Program-made: the position numbers and the translations under genes
The notes under the pieces: generated by a model
The model's database searches: none
Seen by the model: only the letters and a program-made list of their open reading frames with translations
Told to the model about the DNA's origin: nothing
DNA from: a virus
Reading direction: 5' to 3' (one strand)
Length of the DNA: 31,311 bases
Virus record (IMG/VR): IMGVR_UViG_3300047668_000227
Span: 1-31,311 of that record
Part shown: positions 27,708 to 31,311 of the stretch, in pieces
How the letters are laid out: each line of letters opens with the position of its first letter
Position numbering within the stretch: position 1 is the first letter of the stretch

Positions 27708-27942
27708 ATTTATGTTTTTAAATTGTTTAAACGGGTAAAACACGGGCCACAAGGTTACGCCACGGTCGGATTAGGATAGATGTTTAATAGCTCTGCCATA
27801 TTACTAATCCTTGTTTGCATGTTTATAGATCATTGGCCTGCAATAAAAAAATACTGAAAAATAGTGCTTAGTTATAATTCAGGTTAAGGCCTGACAACAA
27901 GTCTAGGCTAAGTTGTGTTTAGGCCAAATCACTACGATATTT
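27708..27942 (-). other. 235-bp non-coding gap in the replication operon
   Basis: The gap lies between two small membrane-protein genes and is the largest non-coding stretch in the window. It includes a locally GC-richer part near 27731-27770, a short hairpin TCAGG/CCTGA (27879-27894) and several AGGCC/GGCCT words. No tRNA, convincing ORF or -7 element was seen. It may hold a replication origin, a structured RNA or a regulatory leader; no direct evidence chooses among these. Confidence 0.45.
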
Positions 27943-28113
27943 CTATTCATGAGCATTAACTCTGCATTCTTCGTCAGGTGTTGCTGCTACTTTATAAGCT
28001 TCTAGCTCTAATTGAACTTGTCTTAAAGGTTTAAGCATAGCTATTACTCCAAGCACCATTCCTGTTAAAAAGCCAAACCCAAAAGTTACGGCTAGTATAG
28101 TTGTTTCCATCAT
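27943..28113 (-). CDS. Small membrane protein (56 aa)
   Basis: This is a short ORF. Two adjacent ATGs (28113 and 28110) are possible starts, 2-5 bp after the DnaB-type gene stop. The product begins MMETTILAVTFGFGFLTGM and continues with VLGVIAML, giving one glycine-containing transmembrane helix (residues about 5-26), followed by a short soluble helix (LRQVQLELEAYKV) and an acidic cysteine-containing end. Tight spacing to the helicase gene and intact codons support it. Function unknown. Confidence 0.65.
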   Translation of the reverse strand: MMETTILAVTFGFGFLTGMVLGVIAMLKPLRQVQLELEAYKVAATPDEECRVNAHE

Positions 28114-28115
28114 AA

Positions 28116-29069
28116 TTATTTAGTTTTAGTTCGTTCATTAATTGTAAATGTACTCATGTCTGCCTCAAACGGAAGCATACCTAATAAGCCATCTCTGTTT
28201 TTCTCTATATGTACTGCTAACAATCCTACTGGATCGTGATTACAATAAGGTTCTGTAATACCGTATAAATCATAAGGTCGTTGTAACATCATAACAACAT
28301 GTGCATCTTGACCAACACTATCACCTCCAAATAAATCTGTTAGTAATGGCTGATATTGAGCTTTAGCTCTATGCTCCTGTTCTATGTTACGATTAAGTTG
28401 AGATAAAAGTATATTAATAACTCCCATCTTAGCTTGCATCCACATACATCCTTTAGATAATTTATCAAGTTTCTCTAACTCATTATTATAATTACCCGCT
28501 ACTAATCTACTGTGATCAAATACATTGATAATTAGTCGATCAGGTAACGAATTAGTCATATCAACACAAGTATCTTTAATATAATCTATAGTTCTAGGTA
28601 TGTTATTAAATAGAATAGGGTACTTCTTATATACCTCTACTTTCTCTTTATATAATTCATACTCTTCTTCAGATAACTTAGTTTCTACAGATAATAAATC
28701 TAATACTTGTTTCTTAACGTCTTTAGAGCCGGCCCTGAGTATTTGTTGGTGACCAGGCATTTCGAAACTCCAATATAATACTATTAACTTTTTATTAGGA
28801 TTATTGTCTAATAAATCAAATATAAGTTGGTTTGAAAATGCTGATTTACCTACTCCAGGTCGTCCTGCTATGACATACATTTTACCAGGCTGTAATCCAC
28901 CTAATAAGTTCTTATTCAAGCGATTCCATTTAGTTGGTAACACTTTTCGTTTTCCCAGCATACCCATTCTTACGTCATTAATGGATGTATCTACTGATTT
29001 TTTTATGCTTGAGAACCCTCTAGATTTAAAGAGTTCTTGTAATTCTTGGCCTTTGTCCTTGTTCTCCAT
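28116..29069 (-). CDS. DnaB-type replicative helicase (core domain only)
   Basis: The protein has 317 residues. It carries the RecA-like motor: Walker A GRPGVGKSA (69-77), YWSFEMP (99-105), Walker B region IINVFDH (180-186), SQLNRN (223-228), and a C-terminal EKNRDG (arginine-finger-like). The N-terminal domain that binds primase in bacterial DnaB is absent; only about 60 residues precede the core. It would unwind DNA at the phage fork. The start overlaps the end of the upstream gene by 44 bp. Its downstream neighbour is a small membrane protein 2-5 bp away. Confidence 0.88.
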   Translation of the reverse strand: MENKDKGQELQELFKSRGFSSIKKSVDTSINDVRMGMLGKRKVLPTKWNRLNKNLLGGLQPGKMYVIAGRPGVGKSAFSNQLIFDLLDNNPNKKLIVLYWSFEMPGHQQILRAGSKDVKKQVLDLLSVETKLSEEEYELYKEKVEVYKKYPILFNNIPRTIDYIKDTCVDMTNSLPDRLIINVFDHSRLVAGNYNNELEKLDKLSKGCMWMQAKMGVINILLSQLNRNIEQEHRAKAQYQPLLTDLFGGDSVGQDAHVVMMLQRPYDLYGITEPYCNHDPVGLLAVHIEKNRDGLLGMLPFEADMSTFTINERTKTK

Positions 29070-29592
29070 TTTCTGTTTGTTGTTGTTCGTTTAAATTCTC
29101 GTATTTTTCCCAAGTATGGTTGTTTAACCAGACTTCTAAGTTTTGCAGATACCCTAAATTATGTTTATCTACAGTTAATTGTTTGTCTAAGCAATTCATA
29201 ATAGATCTGTGCTTGTGAGCTTTACCAGCTACAATAGATTTATATTTGTTTTTTGCTTTTACATTAGACTTAGCGTCTGGATCAATAGCATGTAACACTC
29301 TAACACCTCTTCCGGGAGAATTAACTTTAAATGGATATGTACCGCACAACTCAGTAAACATTGCATCAAAATCAGAGATGAAAAGGTCGATGAACTCTTG
29401 TCTAATCGTGTGACTAGCAGGAGATTCACCGAGCTTTACATATCCTTCTCTTTGCAATCTTTCTAAATCTGGTTTAAGATTAAGGTTGTTTAACAGAGTA
29501 AACCCTTTTTTATATATTATATACAAATAGGTATAATCATCAGCAGACATTTTAGTGTCTGTAAGTACATCAAATTCTATTTCTATTTTCAT
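29026..29592 (-). CDS. Unknown protein directly upstream of helicase, possible helicase loader/replisome factor
   Basis: The likely start is the ATG at 29592 (188 aa), downstream of a promoter; an upstream in-frame start at 29643 would fall outside the predicted transcript. The N-terminal half has a winged-helix-like pattern (TYLYIIYKKGFTLLNNLN, then LQREGYVKLGES). The middle has an SPGRG-containing segment (VNSPGRGVRVLHA) and the C-terminal third is helical. Overlap of 44 bp with the DnaB-type gene implies coupled expression; a loader or organiser role is inferred from this alone. Confidence 0.6.
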   Translation of the reverse strand: MKIEIEFDVLTDTKMSADDYTYLYIIYKKGFTLLNNLNLKPDLERLQREGYVKLGESPASHTIRQEFIDLFISDFDAMFTELCGTYPFKVNSPGRGVRVLHAIDPDAKSNVKAKNKYKSIVAGKAHKHRSIMNCLDKQLTVDKHNLGYLQNLEVWLNNHTWEKYENLNEQQQTENGEQGQRPRITRTL

Positions 29593-29631
29593 ATTATAAA
29601 GGATTCTTTTACAGTTGAACGGAACATTAAT

Positions 29632-29640
29632 GCAAATATA
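29632..29640 (-). promoter_or_regulatory. Bacteroidota-type -7 promoter element
   Basis: On the minus strand TATATTTGC matches the TAnnTTTGY -7 element of Bacteroidota primary-sigma promoters. It lies in the 88-bp gap before the 188-aa gene, so transcription would start roughly 30-35 bp before its ATG. A matching -33 TTTG was not seen at normal spacing. Confidence 0.55.
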
Positions 29641-29680
29641 CATAATTTATCCATACTTCCTATTCTTATTAAAGTTTTTA

Positions 29681-30835
29681 TTATAACCATTTTACACCCT
29701 TTAAATCATACACTGCATTCTTAAGCCACTTTTCTTCTTGAGAGTCTTTTACATATAATACATACACTTTACCAATCTTACCTTCTTCATATCTAATTAG
29801 TCTACCAACTCTCTGTATCATAGATAATGATTTAGACGTTAGTCCGCATATTATACCTAGATTAGCATTGGGTATATCAAATCCTTGATTTAAAGCTTTA
29901 GTAGAGCATAATATATTTACTTCACCTTCTTTAAAGCGTCTTAGAGCTTCTCTCTTCTTCTTAGTTGCTATTTTACTATGATATACTTCAGCTAGAGGTG
30001 AAACGCTCTGAGCAAGCATATCTGTAAAGTCATTTAAACCTCCAAAGGTTATAATTTTCTTGTCTAAGTTAGAATATACTATCTCTTTAAATTTAGATAT
30101 TTTATTGTGAGCTTTATCTACAATAGCTTTACGTTCTCTTATAGTTTTATAAAATCCAGCAGCGTGTGCTTTCATTTCATAACTAACACTTGAACTACTT
30201 AAAGCTATTTTAGCATACTGAAAAGCGTCAGGATCTAGGGCCATTTTATGTTCTACAAACTTATTATTGACCTTTTTATACTCGATTCTTTCTTCTTCTG
30301 TAAGCTCTAAAGGTATACAATAGATCTCATAAGGTGCTACTAATTTCATAGCTACACACTCATCTAAGGTTAATGTATATACTGTAGGTGCTAGTAAATG
30401 TAGATGTAATTTATACATTGGTTCTTCAGGCGGTGTAGCAGTTAAACATAAGATCCTATCATACACGTTGTTATTAAAGAATTGTCTGTACTTATTAGAC
30501 AAACCTAAATGAATTTCATCACATACTACTATATCATAATGCTCATTTTTAAGTTTATAAGCTGACTGATAACATACTACTTCGACCTTTTCCAAACAAT
30601 CTTCGCAGTCCCATTTTTTAAATTCCTCTTTGAACTGATCCTTAAGCTGTGTCGTTGGGACCAAGACAAGAGCTCTAGTACCGCCAAGGGTATTGAGAAC
30701 ATGATTAATAGCCATAACGCCACAACGTGACTTACCAAACCCTGTCCCTGCAATAATAGTACCGCAGTAATCATTATTGTGCCAATTGTTAAGTGCACGC
30801 CTCTGTTCTTTATCTTTAGTTTCATATAATTTCAT
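29681..30835 (-). CDS. SF2 DNA helicase (DEIH type)
   Basis: The protein has 384 residues. Motif I is GTGFGKS (30-36), motif II CDEIH (105-109), motif III LTATPP (131-136), motif V region STKALNQGFDIP (311-322) and motif VI QRVGRLIR (341-348). The two RecA lobes fill nearly the whole protein, so it is a minimal helicase without accessory domains. Phage relatives act in replication restart, recombination or transcription coupling (for example UvsW-like); which one applies is not visible. It starts 1 bp after the upstream stop (TAAAATG). No terminator was seen between it and the promoter downstream. Confidence 0.9.
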   Translation of the reverse strand: MKLYETKDKEQRRALNNWHNNDYCGTIIAGTGFGKSRCGVMAINHVLNTLGGTRALVLVPTTQLKDQFKEEFKKWDCEDCLEKVEVVCYQSAYKLKNEHYDIVVCDEIHLGLSNKYRQFFNNNVYDRILCLTATPPEEPMYKLHLHLLAPTVYTLTLDECVAMKLVAPYEIYCIPLELTEEERIEYKKVNNKFVEHKMALDPDAFQYAKIALSSSSVSYEMKAHAAGFYKTIRERKAIVDKAHNKISKFKEIVYSNLDKKIITFGGLNDFTDMLAQSVSPLAEVYHSKIATKKKREALRRFKEGEVNILCSTKALNQGFDIPNANLGIICGLTSKSLSMIQRVGRLIRYEEGKIGKVYVLYVKDSQEEKWLKNAVYDLKGVKWL

Positions 30836-30836
30836 T

Positions 30837-31190
30837 TTATTTATTTCTTATTTCTTTAAATTTAGTTAAATATTTAGCTACAGTTCTGGTTACAGTAGCT
30901 GGTTGACAGCCTACTATTTCAGCTATGTCTTTCATAGGTGTATCTAAATGAGATAACCAATAAGCAAGAATCCTAGACCTTTTCTCTGACAATACAGAAT
31001 ATATATTATTATCTAATAATACTATTCTTTCTTTTTGTTCAATATCTTCTTCTATTAACTTTGTAGAATCTTTTTCAGTCTCTCCACTATATTTCCATAG
31101 TTCATCTGCAGTCTTTACAATAGGACCATTATCCTTTTGCCACTGACGTTCTTCTTCCATTTGTACAGCTACATGATGTCTCTTTTTCAT
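30837..31190 (-). CDS. Small helix-turn-helix protein (sigma region 4-like)
   Basis: The protein has 117 residues. The C-terminal 45 residues form a trihelical HTH (LSEKRSRILAYWLSHL, PMKDIAEIVGCQPATVTRTV), of the kind in sigma-factor region 4 and related regulators. The N-terminal 60 residues are charged helices without a known domain. It probably binds DNA or the host polymerase as a regulator of phage genes. It sits 1 bp upstream of the SF2 helicase gene. Confidence 0.65.
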   Translation of the reverse strand: MKKRHHVAVQMEEERQWQKDNGPIVKTADELWKYSGETEKDSTKLIEEDIEQKERIVLLDNNIYSVLSEKRSRILAYWLSHLDTPMKDIAEIVGCQPATVTRTVAKYLTKFKEIRNK

Positions 31191-31219
31191 ATCTATTGTT
31201 TTAGTTTTAATACTCTTTG

Positions 31220-31311
31220 TTAGCCACCATTAATTAATTTTTTGGCTTTATTATAAATATCTTCATCCCCAATATCGTGCTGTTCATAATATTCAATCAC
31301 TTCTTTAGCAA
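31220..31311 (-). CDS. 3' end of an unidentified gene at the right edge
   Basis: Only the last 29 codons before a TAA (31220-31222) lie in the window. They encode a charged helical end (EVIEYYEQHDIGDEDIYNKA) without a recognisable motif. It lies 29 bp upstream of the HTH gene and is most likely the preceding member of the same transcript. Confidence 0.5.
   Translation of the reverse strand, partial: AKEVIEYYEQHDIGDEDIYNKAKKLINGG

Noticed and set aside
27549-27752. Longer 67-aa version of the small membrane protein from a TTG start.
   Set aside because: The internal ATG at 27707 has the A/T leader seen at other genes and leaves the membrane helix at the N-terminus.
27779-27857. Short plus-strand frame (25 aa, hydrophobic) in the non-coding gap.
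   Set aside because: It is opposite to the operon, has no leader or neighbour on its strand, and is short enough to occur by chance.
27943-28110. Possible tRNA or RNA gene around the helicase/recombinase gap.
   Set aside because: No acceptor stem or T-loop was seen, and the stretch is a clear coding frame with a membrane helix.
29593-29643. Upstream extension of the 188-aa gene to an ATG at 29643.
   Set aside because: The -7 promoter lies inside this extension, so its transcript would start after that ATG.
1-31311. CRISPR array, integrase, attachment sites or insertion sequences.
   Set aside because: No spaced repeats, recombinase motifs, or terminal inverted repeats were found; the only tandem repeat is the short coding hexamer.

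Overview
The window looks like part of a tailed bacteriophage genome whose host is a member of the Bacteroidota, with a layout resembling crAss-like phages (Crassvirales or close relatives). The DNA is AT-rich and genes are packed with 0-30 bp gaps or short overlaps. Starts are preceded by A/T-rich leaders rather than Shine-Dalgarno sequences. One clear Bacteroidota-type -7 promoter element (TATATTTGC) lies on the minus strand at 29632-29640. The host and lineage are inferences. No capsid, terminase, portal or DNA polymerase gene is in the window, so the lineage rests mainly on the giant RNA-polymerase-like protein and its neighbours.

Region 1 (2-15776, plus strand) holds three giant genes in a row, only 8-11 bp apart. 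The first is a coiled-coil protein open at the left edge. The second is a 2176-residue protein with a DFDVD motif typical of single-chain double-psi-beta-barrel RNA polymerases. The third is a 1493-residue polyvalent-type protein with an HEFGH zinc-peptidase motif. The last two share an N-terminal pattern MxCKYxKN. By analogy with crAss-like phages, these are probably virion proteins that enter the cell with the DNA. A hairpin at 15781-15798, between convergent genes, ends this unit.

Region 2 (15807-31311, minus strand, transcribed right to left) is the replication and nucleotide-processing module. In transcription order it has: the end of an unidentified gene, a helix-turn-helix protein, an SF2 helicase, and a promoter. 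Next come a possible helicase-loader-position protein, a DnaB-type helicase, two small membrane proteins around a 235-bp non-coding gap, and a Sak4-type ATPase. These are followed by an acidic protein, a probable ssDNA-binding protein, a TOPRIM primase (GTG start), a metallophosphoesterase and a PDDEXK nuclease, closed by a strong terminator at 22602-22630.

After that terminator is a distinct six-gene block (17878-22578). It encodes a 62-aa protein, a cysteine-rich zinc-ribbon protein, a spore-photoproduct-lyase-like radical SAM protein, a metallopeptidase/VWA protein, a MoxR-type AAA+ ATPase, and a coupled 343-aa unknown protein. A hairpin follows this block. The last three minus-strand genes are a 5'-3' exonuclease, an unknown protein and a DUF1599-like protein. 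The six-gene block is the best candidate here for an undescribed system: a MoxR-VWA chaperone-like pair and a radical SAM repair-like enzyme inside one apparent transcription unit.
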